Origin: Bradyrhizobium sp.
GTDB taxonomy: Bacteria; Pseudomonadota; Alphaproteobacteria; Rhizobiales; Xanthobacteraceae
NCBI RefSeq assembly: GCF_016219575.1
Contig: NZ_JACRMG010000030.1
Coordinates: forward strand, 62,001 to 126,000
Direction of reading: 5' to 3'
DNA: 64,000 nt
This document shows, one piece after another, positions 8,412 to 16,518 of the stretch (its first letter is position 1; each line of letters starts with the position of its first letter). The position numbers were made by a program, and so were the translations under genes. Below the pieces are notes generated by a model. That model saw only the letters and a list, made by a program, of their open reading frames with translations, was not told where the DNA came from and searched no databases.

Positions 8412-9179
8412 ATGCCCCTCTCGCTCGAAACCCGTGACCTCACCATCCGCTTCGGCGGCCATGTCGCAGTCGACCATGTCAGCTGCGCTTTCCGGCCCGG
8501 CGAGCTCACGGCAATCGTCGGCCCCAACGGGGCGGGCAAGACCACCTATTTCAACCTGATCTCCGGGCAGCTGCGTCCGAGCGAAGGTTCCATCCTGCTC
8601 GACGGCGCCGACATCACGGGACTGAGCGCGCCCCTGCGCACCCGTGCCGGCCTCGGCCGTGCCTTCCAGCTCACCAACCTGTTTCCGAACCTGAGCGTCG
8701 AGGAGAACGTCCGCCTCGCGGTGCAGGCCGAAAGCCGCGTGCATTACGACATGCTGCGGCCGTGGATGACGCGGCGCGACCTGATCGAACGCGCCGATGC
8801 CATCCTCGACCAGGTCGCGCTCGGCAGCCGCCGCGGCGTCGCGGCGACCGCGCTGTCGCATGGCGACCAGCGCAAGCTCGAGGTGGCGCTGATGATGGCG
8901 CTGCAGCCGAAAGTCTTCATGTTCGACGAGCCCACCGCGGGCATGAGCATCGACGAGGTTCCGGTCGTGCTCAATCTCATTGCGCAGCTGAAGCAGGATA
9001 CGAGCAAGATCATCCTGCTGGTCGAGCACAAGATGGACGTGGTGCGCTCGCTCGCCGACCGCATCATCGTGCTGCATAACGGCAAGCTCGTCGCCGACGG
9101 CAAGCCGGCCGAGGTGATTGCGTCGCCGATCGTGCAGGAAGCCTATCTCGGCGTCCCCGCCGGAAAGACCGCGGCATGA
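8412..9179 (+). CDS. livG: ABC transporter ATP-binding protein, LivG type
   Basis: Cytoplasmic ATPase of 255 residues. Walker A GPNGAGKTT, Q-loop region AFQLTNLFPNLSVEENV, signature-like LSHGDQRKLEVAL and Walker B VFMFDEPTAG are all present, as in LivG, which energises branched-chain-type importers. ATG 8412 is used; the longer open frame from 8274 translates repeat sequence. It is followed by the LivF-type gene with a 4-bp overlap. Confidence 0.92.
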   Translation: MPLSLETRDLTIRFGGHVAVDHVSCAFRPGELTAIVGPNGAGKTTYFNLISGQLRPSEGSILLDGADITGLSAPLRTRAGLGRAFQLTNLFPNLSVEENVRLAVQAESRVHYDMLRPWMTRRDLIERADAILDQVALGSRRGVAATALSHGDQRKLEVALMMALQPKVFMFDEPTAGMSIDEVPVVLNLIAQLKQDTSKIILLVEHKMDVVRSLADRIIVLHNGKLVADGKPAEVIASPIVQEAYLGVPAGKTAA

Positions 9180-9898
9180 GCGATCTCCTGACACTGACGG
9201 GCGTCCACACCCATATCGGGCGCTATCACATCCTGCAGGGCGTCGACTTCGCGGTGCCGGAAGGCCAGGTCACGATGCTGCTCGGCCGCAACGGCGCCGG
9301 CAAGACCACGACGCTGCGCACCGTCATGGGCCTGTGGCCGGCCTCGCGCGGCGAGATCGTGCTCGCCGGCGAGCGCATCGAAGCGGGCACCACGCCCGAC
9401 ATCGCGCGGCGCGGCGTCGGCTACGTGCCCGAGAGCATGGCGGTGTTCTCCGACCTCACCGTCAGGGAAAACCTCGTGCTCGGCGCGCGGGACCGCGATC
9501 TCGACGATGCCAGGCTGGACTGGATCTTCGGCTTCTTCCCGGCGCTGAAACGCTTCTGGCTCTCGCGCGCCGGCTCTCTCTCCGGCGGCCAGAAGCAGAT
9601 GCTGTCGATTGCGCGCGCCATCGTCGAGCCGCGCAAGCTGCTGCTCATCGACGAGCCGACCAAGGGGCTTGCGCCCGCCATCGTCATGGCGCTGATCGAG
9701 TGCCTCAAGGAAATCAAGCGTCGCGGCGCCACCATCCTCATGGTGGAGCAGAATTTCCACGCCGCGCGCGAGCTCGGCGACACCGTGCTGGTGATGGACA
9801 ACGGCGCCATCGTCCATCGCGGCGCCATGGCCGATCTCGCCGCCGACGTGGCGCTGCAGGAACGCCTGCTCGGCCTCAGCCTGGAGACGCACCAGTGA
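9176..9898 (+). CDS. livF: ABC transporter ATP-binding protein, LivF type
   Basis: Second ATPase of the importer, 240 residues. Walker A LGRNGAGKTT, signature SLSGGQKQML and Walker B LLLIDEPTKGLAP are visible. The short N-terminus beginning directly with the first beta strands and the GYVPESMAVFSDLTV stretch are LivF-like. Start and stop overlap the neighbouring genes (ATGA at 9176; GTGA at 9895), showing translational coupling. Confidence 0.92.
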   Translation: MSDLLTLTGVHTHIGRYHILQGVDFAVPEGQVTMLLGRNGAGKTTTLRTVMGLWPASRGEIVLAGERIEAGTTPDIARRGVGYVPESMAVFSDLTVRENLVLGARDRDLDDARLDWIFGFFPALKRFWLSRAGSLSGGQKQMLSIARAIVEPRKLLLIDEPTKGLAPAIVMALIECLKEIKRRGATILMVEQNFHAARELGDTVLVMDNGAIVHRGAMADLAADVALQERLLGLSLETHQ

Positions 9899-10905
9899 GC
9901 GACACCGCAACATCGGACGCCCTGCCGAAGCCGAAGCGCGACCTGCTGCCGGTGCTGCTGCCGGCCGCCTTTGCGCTGTTGATGCTGCCGCTGGTCGGCT
10001 CGGCCAGCTCCTGGGCGACGCTGCTGGCGGCAAGCCTCGCCATGGGCATGATGATCTTCATCATGGCTTCCGGCCTGACCCTGGTGTTCGGCCTGATGGA
10101 CGTGCTCAATTTCGGCCATGGCGCCTTCATCGCGGTCGGCGCCTACATCGCAACGCTGGTGTTCCTGCCGCTCGCCGGCTGGTCGCAGGCCGACTCGCTC
10201 CTCACCAATCTCGCGGTGCTGGTGCCGGCCGCCGTGCTCGCCATGGGCGTCACCGCCTTGCTCGGCCTGTTCGTCGAGCGCGTGTTGATCCTTCCCGTCT
10301 ACGGCCAGCACCTCAAGCAGATCCTGATGACCACCGGCGGGCTGATCGTCGCCGAACAGACGCTCTATGCGCTGTGGGGGCCGCAGATCATCCCGATGCC
10401 GCTGCCGGCTTCGCTGCGCGGCTCCTTCATCTTCGGCGAGGTTGCGGTCGCAAAATATCGCCTGCTGGCGATGCTGGTCGGGCTCGCCGTCTTCATCGCC
10501 ATCCAGCTCGTGCTCAACCGCACCAAGATCGGGCTCTTGATCCGCGCCGGCGTCGAGAACCGCGAGATGGTGGAGGCGCTGGGCTACCGCATCCGCCGCC
10601 TGTTCCTGGGCGTGTTCATGGTCGGCGCGGCGCTCGCCGGTCTCGGCGGCGTGATGTGGGGACTGTACCGCGAGCAGGTGCATGCCTCGATCGGCGACGA
10701 GCTCACCGTGCTGGTCTTCATTGTCGTCATCATCGGCGGCCTCGGCTCGGTCGGCGGCTGCTTCATCGGTGCACTGCTGGTCGCCATGGTCGCCAATTTC
10801 GGCGGCTTCCTGGTGCCGAAGCTGGCGCTCGTTTCCAACATCCTGCTGATGGTCGCGATCCTGATGTGGCGGCCGCGCGGACTTTATGCGGTGACTAGCC
10901 GATGA
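9895..10905 (+). CDS. livH: ABC transporter permease, LivH type
   Basis: Inner-membrane permease of 336 residues with about eight to nine hydrophobic segments. LivH features are SGLTLVFGLMDVLNFGHGAF early and IGGLGSVGGCFIGALLVA near the end. GTG at 9895, overlapping the LivF stop, is chosen as the start; an open frame continues upstream inside livF and is not coding. Forms the translocation channel with the LivM subunit encoded next. Confidence 0.9.
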   Translation: MSDTATSDALPKPKRDLLPVLLPAAFALLMLPLVGSASSWATLLAASLAMGMMIFIMASGLTLVFGLMDVLNFGHGAFIAVGAYIATLVFLPLAGWSQADSLLTNLAVLVPAAVLAMGVTALLGLFVERVLILPVYGQHLKQILMTTGGLIVAEQTLYALWGPQIIPMPLPASLRGSFIFGEVAVAKYRLLAMLVGLAVFIAIQLVLNRTKIGLLIRAGVENREMVEALGYRIRRLFLGVFMVGAALAGLGGVMWGLYREQVHASIGDELTVLVFIVVIIGGLGSVGGCFIGALLVAMVANFGGFLVPKLALVSNILLMVAILMWRPRGLYAVTSR

Positions 10906-11972
10906 TGATCCTTTCCGGCGATCCCCCGCGCAGCCGGCTGCTCGCCGTCCTGCTCATCGTCATCGTCGCCATGCTGGTGCTGACGCCGTGGCTGTTCCCC
11001 GGCGCCAAGGCGATGAATGTCGCGGTCAAGATCTGCATCTTTGCCGTGCTGGTGGCGTCCTACGATCTCCTGCTCGGCTACACCGGCACGGTGTCGTTCG
11101 CCCACACCATGTTCTATGGCATCGGCAGCTATGCGGTGGCGATCGCGCTCTACGCGATGGGGCCGAGCTGGGCGGCGATCGGGACCGGCATCGTCGTCGG
11201 CCTGCCGATGGCGATGCTGCTGGCGCTCGCCATCGGCCTGTTCTCGCTGCGCGTCGCGGCGATCTTCTTTGCGATGATTACGCTCGCGGTCGCTTCCGCC
11301 TTCCAGGTGCTGGCCTCGCAAATGTCCTGGCTCACCGGCGGCGAGGACGGCCGCACCTTCCGCCTGCCGGAGCTGCTGCGGCCCGGCACGGTGCTGATCG
11401 ACAAGAGCGCGTTCGGCTTCGAGATCAACGGGCGAACGCTGACCTATTACCTGGTCTTTGTGGTGTCGGCGCTATTGATCCTCGCGCTGCTGCGTGTGGT
11501 CAATTCGCCGTTCGGCCGCGTGTTGCAGGCGATCCGCGAGAACCCTTTCCGCGCCGAGGCGCTCGGCTATCGTACCGTGTTCCATCTCACCTACGCCAAT
11601 TGCATCGCGGCCACGGTCGCGGCCTGCGCAGGCGTGCTGAATGCGCTGTGGCTGCGCTATGTCGGGCCCGATACGTCGCTGGCCTTCTCCATCATGCTGG
11701 ACATCCTGCTGATGGTGGTGATCGGCGGCATGGGCACCATCTACGGCGCGATCATCGGGGCGGGCATCTTCATCATCGCGCAGAACTATCTGCAGACGCT
11801 GATGGGCGCCGCCTCCAGCGCCGCTGCGGATGCCGGGCTCCCGTTGCTGCCGGGGCTGCTGCATCCGGACCGCTGGCTGCTCTGGCTCGGCCTGTTGTTC
11901 ATCGCCAGCGTCTACTTCTTCCCGACCGGCGTGGTCGGGCGGCTGCGGCGTCCGAAGGCGGGTGCCGCCTAA
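10902..11972 (+). CDS. livM: ABC transporter permease, LivM type
   Basis: Inner-membrane permease of 356 residues. LivM features are LLGYTGTVSFAHTMFYGIGSYAV, the cytoplasmic loop RENPFRAEALGYR, and VIGGMGTIYGAIIGAGIF. Starts within the last codons of the LivH gene (4-bp overlap) and is the last gene of this operon; a palindromic repeat follows 33 bp after the stop. Confidence 0.9.
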   Translation: MMILSGDPPRSRLLAVLLIVIVAMLVLTPWLFPGAKAMNVAVKICIFAVLVASYDLLLGYTGTVSFAHTMFYGIGSYAVAIALYAMGPSWAAIGTGIVVGLPMAMLLALAIGLFSLRVAAIFFAMITLAVASAFQVLASQMSWLTGGEDGRTFRLPELLRPGTVLIDKSAFGFEINGRTLTYYLVFVVSALLILALLRVVNSPFGRVLQAIRENPFRAEALGYRTVFHLTYANCIAATVAACAGVLNALWLRYVGPDTSLAFSIMLDILLMVVIGGMGTIYGAIIGAGIFIIAQNYLQTLMGAASSAAADAGLPLLPGLLHPDRWLLWLGLLFIASVYFFPTGVVGRLRRPKAGAA

Positions 11973-12004
11973 GCTGCTGTGGCCGCTTCGGAAAAGCGGA
12001 GCGC

Positions 12005-12086
12005 GTAGGATGGGTAGAGCGCAGCGAAACCCATCATCTTTGCCGCAACAGGGTTCGATGGGTTTCGCTTTCGCTCAACCCATCCT
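12005..12086. repeat. Intergenic palindromic repeat, GTAGGATGGGT family
   Basis: Imperfect inverted repeat whose ends are GTAGGATGGGT and ACCCATCCT, with inner GCGAAACCCATC/GATGGGTTTCGC arms. This type of element is frequent between genes in Bradyrhizobium genomes (recalled, not searched). It could act as a transcription end for the LivM operon. Confidence 0.7.
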
Positions 12087-12153
12087 GCAACCCCTGACCG
12101 CTGCTTCGGTAATTCGACAGCGAAGAAAATTCGCAAAATCATTATTGTAACGC

Positions 12154-12182
12154 TTGACAGTTCCGCAAATCAGAATTATATC
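12154..12182 (+). promoter_or_regulatory. Strong sigma-70-type promoter with no gene behind it
   Basis: TTGACA (12154-12159), a spacer of exactly 17 bases, then TATATC (12177-12182), set in an AT-rich pocket (12105-12182) that contrasts with the GC-rich surroundings. Predicted start near 12189. No convincing coding frame with ribosome site follows; transcription would run into the repeat element described next. Confidence 0.65.
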
Positions 12183-12189
12183 CGACCAC

Positions 12190-12620
12190 AGCCCGCGCCA
12201 CCATGAGGGGACGCTTCGCGGTCGTCACGAACGTTGGCGCGGGTTGCGATGGACGCTGCGGCGTCAGGCGGGTTCATCTCGCCAGACGAAACGTTGGCAG
12301 CGTACGGCGAAATCGTGTGGTCCTGGCGCCGCGACCCTGGCGTCTATCCCCGCCGGCCTGTGCTGGCAGGGCAACGGGGGCAAGACAGGCCGTTCCCCGG
12401 GGAGAGCGCGACATAAGCCGTAAAGCCATTGCGCGGGGAAAGCCGGGATGTCTCGGCTGTACCTGTCAAACCCGTGTGCATTTTTTTTCGCTACAGATCG
12501 CACACGGCGATGCGGGCGCAGTCGGCGCCCGGCTTTCCCTGCGCCCTCTGATCGAGGAGGGAGCAACGAATGGCAAACCTCGGGTGAATCACGCCGCGAG
12601 AACGAGAGAATATGTCCGCG
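12190..12620. repeat. About 430-bp non-coding repetitive element, possible structured RNA
   Basis: No frame here has a good start, ribosome site or recognisable protein. The stretch, including a small hairpin AGCCG/CGGCT (12441-12458), a T8 run (12481-12488) and the GCGCCCGGCTTTCCCTGCGCCC segment region near 12526-12548, looks like an element I recall as repeated in Bradyrhizobium genomes, where its antisense frame is often annotated as a hypothetical protein. That recollection is unverified. With the promoter at 12154 it may be transcribed as a non-coding RNA of roughly 300 nt ending near the T run. Confidence 0.55.
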
Positions 12621-12635
12621 ACATGCAGAGATGCG

Positions 12636-12721
12636 GTAGGGTGGGCAAAGCGCAGCGTGCCCACCGTCAAATGCACGCAAGCGAGGGTGGGCACAGCGCT
12701 TCGCGCCTTTGCCCACCCTAC
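12636..12721. repeat. Intergenic palindromic repeat, GTAGGGTGGGCAAAG family
   Basis: Ends GTAGGGTGGGCAAAG and CTTTGCCCACCCTAC are perfect inverted copies, with further GCGTGCCCACC/GGTGGGCAC pairing inside. A close relative lies at 60014-60100. Non-coding; the short frames read through it are artefacts. Confidence 0.8.
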
Positions 12722-12738
12722 AGCTGAAAACATGGCCG

Positions 12739-12969
12739 TCACCTCCATTCCTGCAGCGCCTGGGCAATCCGGGCCAGCTTCTGGTCGATGGCCGCTACCT
12801 CGCTTCTCAGCACCTCGATCTGCGATCCCGTGGACGGATCGAGCGCGCCCACCGCCACGCCGCAGGCGGAACATTGCACCAGCGTCAGCTTGCGGCTGTC
12901 GCCGATCGGCGTGAACAGCGCCAGCTCAAAACTGTGTCCGCCGCATTTGCCACAGGTCGAAATGGTCAT
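12739..12969 (-). CDS. Small zinc-ribbon protein
   Basis: 76 residues with two CxxC pairs (CGKCGG near the start, CSACG about 20 residues later), the layout of a zinc ribbon, followed by a short helical tail (about 48-76, IEVLRSEVAAIDQKLARIAQ). The ribosome site AGGAG precedes the ATG. Function unknown; the fold suggests nucleic-acid or protein binding. It stands alone between a repeat and the divergent binding-protein gene. Confidence 0.7.
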   Translation of the reverse strand: MTISTCGKCGGHSFELALFTPIGDSRKLTLVQCSACGVAVGALDPSTGSQIEVLRSEVAAIDQKLARIAQALQEWR

Positions 12970-13159
12970 TTGAGTCTCCTATGAGCCGATAGGCGCCACG
13001 CATCGGGCGGCCGGGATCTTCCCATAGCCTAAGCCTATATTTCACTGTCCACCCCTCCGGCATCTTGCGAACGCATTGTTTCTGACAAAGATTTCCACGA
13101 CCAACGAATTCGCTTGCGGCGCCCAGTAGCCGCATCGCTTGCAACGGGAATAGTCTCAT

Positions 13160-13987
13160 ATGAACCGACGCCTTTTCGTTTGCCTTGCGACCCTGCTGGC
13201 CGTTGCTTCGCCCGCACTCGCCCAGGAAAAATCGATCATCGTGGCGTCGACCACCTCCACCCAGGACTCCGGCCTGTTCGATCACCTGCTGCCGCTGTTC
13301 AAGTCCAGGACCGGCATCGACGTGAAGGTGATCTCGCAAGGCACGGGGCAGGCGCTCGACACCGGCCGCCGCGGCGATGCCGACGTGGTGTTCGTGCATG
13401 CGCGGCCGCAGGAGGAGAAATTCGTCGCCGACGGGTTCGGCGTGAAGCGTTTTGCGGTGATGTACAACGACTTCATTCTGGTCGGCCCGAACAGCGACCC
13501 GGCAGGGGTGAAGGGCAGCAAGGACATCGTCGCCGCGCTGACCGCGATCAGGAACAAGGCCGCGCCGTTTGTCTCGCGCGGCGACAAATCCGGCACCCAT
13601 GCCGCCGAGCTTGCGCTCTGGAAGGCCGCCGCCATCGATATCGCCGGCGCAGACAAGGGGCCGTGGTATCGCGAGATCGGGCAGGGCATGGGCGCGGCGC
13701 TCAACACGGCGTCCGCCATGAACGGCTATGTGCTCGCCGACCGCGGCACCTGGCTCTCGTTCAAGAACCGCGGCGAGCTCGACATCGTCGTGCAGGGCGA
13801 CAAGCGCCTGTTCAACCAGTATGGCGTCATGCTGGTCAATCCGGGCAAGCATGCCCACGTCAAGAAGGATGCGGCACAGGCCTTTGTCGACTGGCTGATT
13901 TCCTCGGAAGGCCAGAAGGCGATTGCCGACTACAAGATCAACGGCCAGCAGCTGTTCTTCCCGAACGCCGACGTGCCGGGCGCGTGA
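13160..13987 (+). CDS. Tungstate-type (TupA-like) ABC substrate-binding protein
   Basis: 275 residues with an N-terminal signal peptide (about 1-21, ending ALAQ). The mature start carries the TTSTQDSGL motif characteristic of TupA/WtpA-like oxyanion-binding proteins; SQGTGQAL and GDKSGTHAAE line the predicted site. Such proteins deliver tungstate (or molybdate) to a TupB/TupC permease/ATPase. No partner permease or ATPase is in the window, so it is an orphan here. A molybdenum-dependent enzyme (NicB) lies 8 kb away, but the functional link is only speculative. Confidence 0.8.
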   Translation: MNRRLFVCLATLLAVASPALAQEKSIIVASTTSTQDSGLFDHLLPLFKSRTGIDVKVISQGTGQALDTGRRGDADVVFVHARPQEEKFVADGFGVKRFAVMYNDFILVGPNSDPAGVKGSKDIVAALTAIRNKAAPFVSRGDKSGTHAAELALWKAAAIDIAGADKGPWYREIGQGMGAALNTASAMNGYVLADRGTWLSFKNRGELDIVVQGDKRLFNQYGVMLVNPGKHAHVKKDAAQAFVDWLISSEGQKAIADYKINGQQLFFPNADVPGA

Positions 13988-13997
13988 TGGTTTCTCA

Positions 13998-14366
13998 TCA
14001 CCCCTTCATCTGAGCCGGATCATAGAAGAATTGTTCCGCGACCAGCTCATTGCCGCGCCATGTCTGCACGGCGATCTCCTCCATCACCCTGGCAGGGCCA
14101 TTGTCCTTGGGAGTAAATTCGAAACGCCAGTGGATCGCGGAGTGATCGCCGTCGATGAAGATCGGGCTGAGCCGCCTGGTCTCGACCTTGGCGACCGAAG
14201 CGAGCACCGCGGCCTCGCGGGCGGCGAGCGCCTCGCGGCCTCTGCGTGGCTCGTTCTGGTTCTCGCGGGTCGAGGCATCAGCCGCATAAAAGCGCTCGAT
14301 GGCGCCGACATGGTCGCTGGATTCGACGGTGGCGGCGAAGGCTTCGACGACATGACGGTCCGGCAT
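13998..14366 (-). CDS. SnoaL-like / NTF2-fold protein
   Basis: 122 residues with the pattern of the SnoaL/NTF2-like superfamily: an N-terminal helix (VVEAFAATVESSDHVGAIERFYAADA) and strands ending in EEIAVQTWRGNELVAEQFFYDP. Members are small cone-shaped hydrolases/isomerases or ligand binders; nothing here fixes a reaction. It is divergent from a TetR gene with 94 bp between them, so it is the likely target of that regulator. Confidence 0.75.
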   Translation of the reverse strand: MPDRHVVEAFAATVESSDHVGAIERFYAADASTRENQNEPRRGREALAAREAAVLASVAKVETRRLSPIFIDGDHSAIHWRFEFTPKDNGPARVMEEIAVQTWRGNELVAEQFFYDPAQMKG

Positions 14367-14391
14367 CGGGCAGCTCCATATTTCGACTGTT

Positions 14392-14417
14392 GGTCGATAT
14401 TTGTCGACCGGCGGTCG
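14392..14417. promoter_or_regulatory. Candidate TetR operator in divergent promoter region
   Basis: Two overlapping dyads: GGTCGA-N6-TCGACC (14392-14409) and CGACC-GGC-GGTCG (14405-14417). They sit midway between the SnoaL-like gene and the TetR gene, the usual position for an autoregulatory TetR operator. Confidence 0.55.
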
Positions 14418-14460
14418 GAAGTCAATGGCGCGGGCTTCACGAATCCGCTAAGCAACAGGC

Positions 14461-15048
14461 ATGGCAACGCATGCGGAACGACGCGCCGGGACGCAAGGCT
14501 CGGTGATGAAGGCGGCGCGAAAACTGTTCGGCGAGCGCGGATTCGCCGCGACATCGGTCGACGACATCGCCGCCGCCTCGCGCGTCGCCAAGGGCGCGAT
14601 CTACCATTACTTCAAGACCAAGAACGATCTGTTCGAAGCCGTGTTCGAGGAGGCCTCGGCCGATCTCGTCAGGGAGATCGACGGCGCGGTGCGCAGCGAA
14701 AAGGATACGCTCGCAGCACTCGCCTCCGGCACGCAGCTCTATTTCTCCAAATGCGCGAAAGGACCGACGGGCCGGATCATCCTGCGCGACGGGCCCGCGG
14801 TGCTCGGCTGGCAGCGCTGGCGCGAGATCGACGAGAAGCATTTTGGCGGCAAGATTCCGCGCGCGCTCAACATTGCGATGGACGCCGGTGTCATTGCGCG
14901 CCAGCCGGTCGAGCCGCTGGCGCGGCTGTTGCTCGGCGCGATCAGCGAAGCGGCTGCCGCCTGTTCCGGCCGCAGCGATATCGAGGCGGTGGGCGCCGAC
15001 TACGCGCGCGCCTTCCGCTCGCTGCTCGATGCGCTCAGGCGGCGCTGA
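14461..15048 (+). CDS. TetR/AcrR family transcriptional regulator
   Basis: 195 residues. The N-terminal helix-turn-helix (about 12-58: GSVMKAARKLFGERGF, TSVDDIAAASRVAKGAIYHY) is a typical TetR DNA-binding domain; the C-terminal ligand-binding part is unassigned. Probably represses itself and the divergent SnoaL-like gene through the dyads at 14392-14417. Confidence 0.88.
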   Translation: MATHAERRAGTQGSVMKAARKLFGERGFAATSVDDIAAASRVAKGAIYHYFKTKNDLFEAVFEEASADLVREIDGAVRSEKDTLAALASGTQLYFSKCAKGPTGRIILRDGPAVLGWQRWREIDEKHFGGKIPRALNIAMDAGVIARQPVEPLARLLLGAISEAAAACSGRSDIEAVGADYARAFRSLLDALRRR

Positions 15049-15087
15049 GCCGATCGTCCGTCCAGCGGAATAAGCGCATGCAAAAAT

Positions 15088-15117
15088 CCCGGCTCACCTT
15101 GCTTGGCGGGAGCCGGG
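15088..15117 (+). terminator. Weak hairpin after the TetR gene
   Basis: CCCGGCTC (15088-15095) and GAGCCGGG (15110-15117) pair perfectly with a 14-base loop, 40 bp after the TetR stop. No T-tract follows, so intrinsic termination is doubtful. Confidence 0.35.
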
Positions 15118-15188
15118 CAGGGGTCTAGATTGCCCGTCAACCGCGTAGTGGAAAGGCCGAAAGCGGCCTCGCGCGATGGGAGGAACAA

Positions 15189-16463
15189 ATGAAACACGCC
15201 TATATCCCGCGGACGACGACTTACAACCTCAATCCGGGCGAGGAACTGAACGATCTGCGCATGTCGGATGAAGTCCGTCCGCTGTACGAGCACGTCAAGA
15301 AGTTCATCCGCGAAACCGTCGACCCGATGTCGGTCGAGTTCATGCGCCTCGGCGAAGGCAAGAAGGACCGCTGGAGCTTCACGCCCGAGCAACTCGCGGT
15401 TCTGCAGAAGGCCAAGGACAAGGCCAAGGAGGAAGGCCTCTGGAACTTCTTCCTGCCCGACGACGAGACCGGCCAGGGCCTGAAGAACCTCGACTATGCC
15501 TATATCGCGGTCGAGCTCGCGAAAAATCCGCTGGCCTCGGAGACCATGAACTGCTCGGCGCCCGACACCGGCAACATGGAAGTGCTGGAGCGCGTCGGCA
15601 CCAAGGCGCAGAAGGAGAAGTGGCTGAAGCCGCTGCTCGCCGGCGAAATCCGCTCGGCTTACGCCATGACCGAGCCGAACGTCGCCTCGTCGGACGCCAA
15701 AAACATCTCGACCACCGCAAAGCTCGTCGGCGATGAATGGGTGATCAACGGCGAGAAGTATTACATCTCGGGCGCCGGCGATCCGCGCTGCAAGATCATG
15801 ATCGTGATGGTCAAGACCAATCCCGACGCGCCGCCGAGCAAGCAGCAGTCGCAGATCCTGGTGCCAATCGACACGCCCGGCGTCGAGATCCTGGGCCCGA
15901 TGCACGTGTTCGGCCACGACCACGCGCCACGCGGCCATATGCACCTGCGCTTCAACAATTGCCGGGTGCCGAAGGAGAACATGCTGCTCGGCGAGGGCCG
16001 CGGCTTCGAGATCTCGCAGGTCCGCCTCGGACCGGGCCGTATCCACCACTGCATGCGCACCATCGGCAAGGCGGAAAAGGCGCTCGACCTGATGGTGTCG
16101 CGCGGCCTGACCCGCGAGGCGTTCGGCAAGAAGATCGCTCATCTCGGCGGCAACCTCCAGATCATCGCGCAGGCGCGCTGCGAGATCGAGGCGATGCGGT
16201 TGATGGTGCTGAAAGCGGCGAAGGCGATGGACGTGCTCGGCAACAAGGAAGCCAGGATCTGGGTCAGCATGGTGAAGGCCATGGTGCCGGAGCGCGCCTG
16301 CAAGATCATCGACCAGGCGATCCAGATGCACGGAGCCACCGGCATTTCGCAGTGGAGCCCGCTCGGCGAAATGTACCAGGACGTGCGCCATTTGCGCTTC
16401 GCCGACGGTCCGGACGAGGTGCACTGGATGGTGGTCGGCCGGCACGAATTGAGCATGCCGTAG
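15189..16463 (+). CDS. Acyl-CoA dehydrogenase
   Basis: 424-residue FAD-dependent acyl-CoA dehydrogenase that would introduce a 2,3-double bond into an acyl-CoA and pass electrons to ETF. Seen are AYAMTEPNVASSDAKN (flavin/substrate region), the middle-domain WVINGEKYYISGAG, and the C-terminal AIQMHGATGISQWSPL helix that shapes the active site. GGGAGGA precedes the ATG. Slightly longer than short-chain members and of the ACAD10/11-like soluble type; chain length specificity is not evident. Monocistronic, ending at a bidirectional hairpin shared with the convergent tct operon. Confidence 0.88.
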   Translation: MKHAYIPRTTTYNLNPGEELNDLRMSDEVRPLYEHVKKFIRETVDPMSVEFMRLGEGKKDRWSFTPEQLAVLQKAKDKAKEEGLWNFFLPDDETGQGLKNLDYAYIAVELAKNPLASETMNCSAPDTGNMEVLERVGTKAQKEKWLKPLLAGEIRSAYAMTEPNVASSDAKNISTTAKLVGDEWVINGEKYYISGAGDPRCKIMIVMVKTNPDAPPSKQQSQILVPIDTPGVEILGPMHVFGHDHAPRGHMHLRFNNCRVPKENMLLGEGRGFEISQVRLGPGRIHHCMRTIGKAEKALDLMVSRGLTREAFGKKIAHLGGNLQIIAQARCEIEAMRLMVLKAAKAMDVLGNKEARIWVSMVKAMVPERACKIIDQAIQMHGATGISQWSPLGEMYQDVRHLRFADGPDEVHWMVVGRHELSMP

Positions 16464-16488
16464 GATCCGGCGGCAGCCGCAAACGGAA

Positions 16489-16512
16489 ATCGGCTCCCTC
16501 GCGGGAGCCGAT
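16489..16512. terminator. Bidirectional hairpin between convergent genes
   Basis: ATCGGCTCCC-TCGC-GGGAGCCGAT, a perfect 10-bp stem with a 4-base loop in the 55-bp gap between the acyl-CoA dehydrogenase and tctA stops. Well placed to end transcription from both sides. Confidence 0.75.
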
Positions 16513-16518
16513 CGCGCG

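Noticed and set aside
12203..12767. Several overlapping frames of 60-174 codons on both strands
   Set aside because: They lie in repeat sequence, lack ribosome sites and cross two different repeat elements. Interpreted as non-coding.
13160..13987. Phosphate or sulfate binding protein
   Set aside because: The TTSTQDSGL start is the tungstate-type signature, and no phosphate or sulfate transport genes adjoin.
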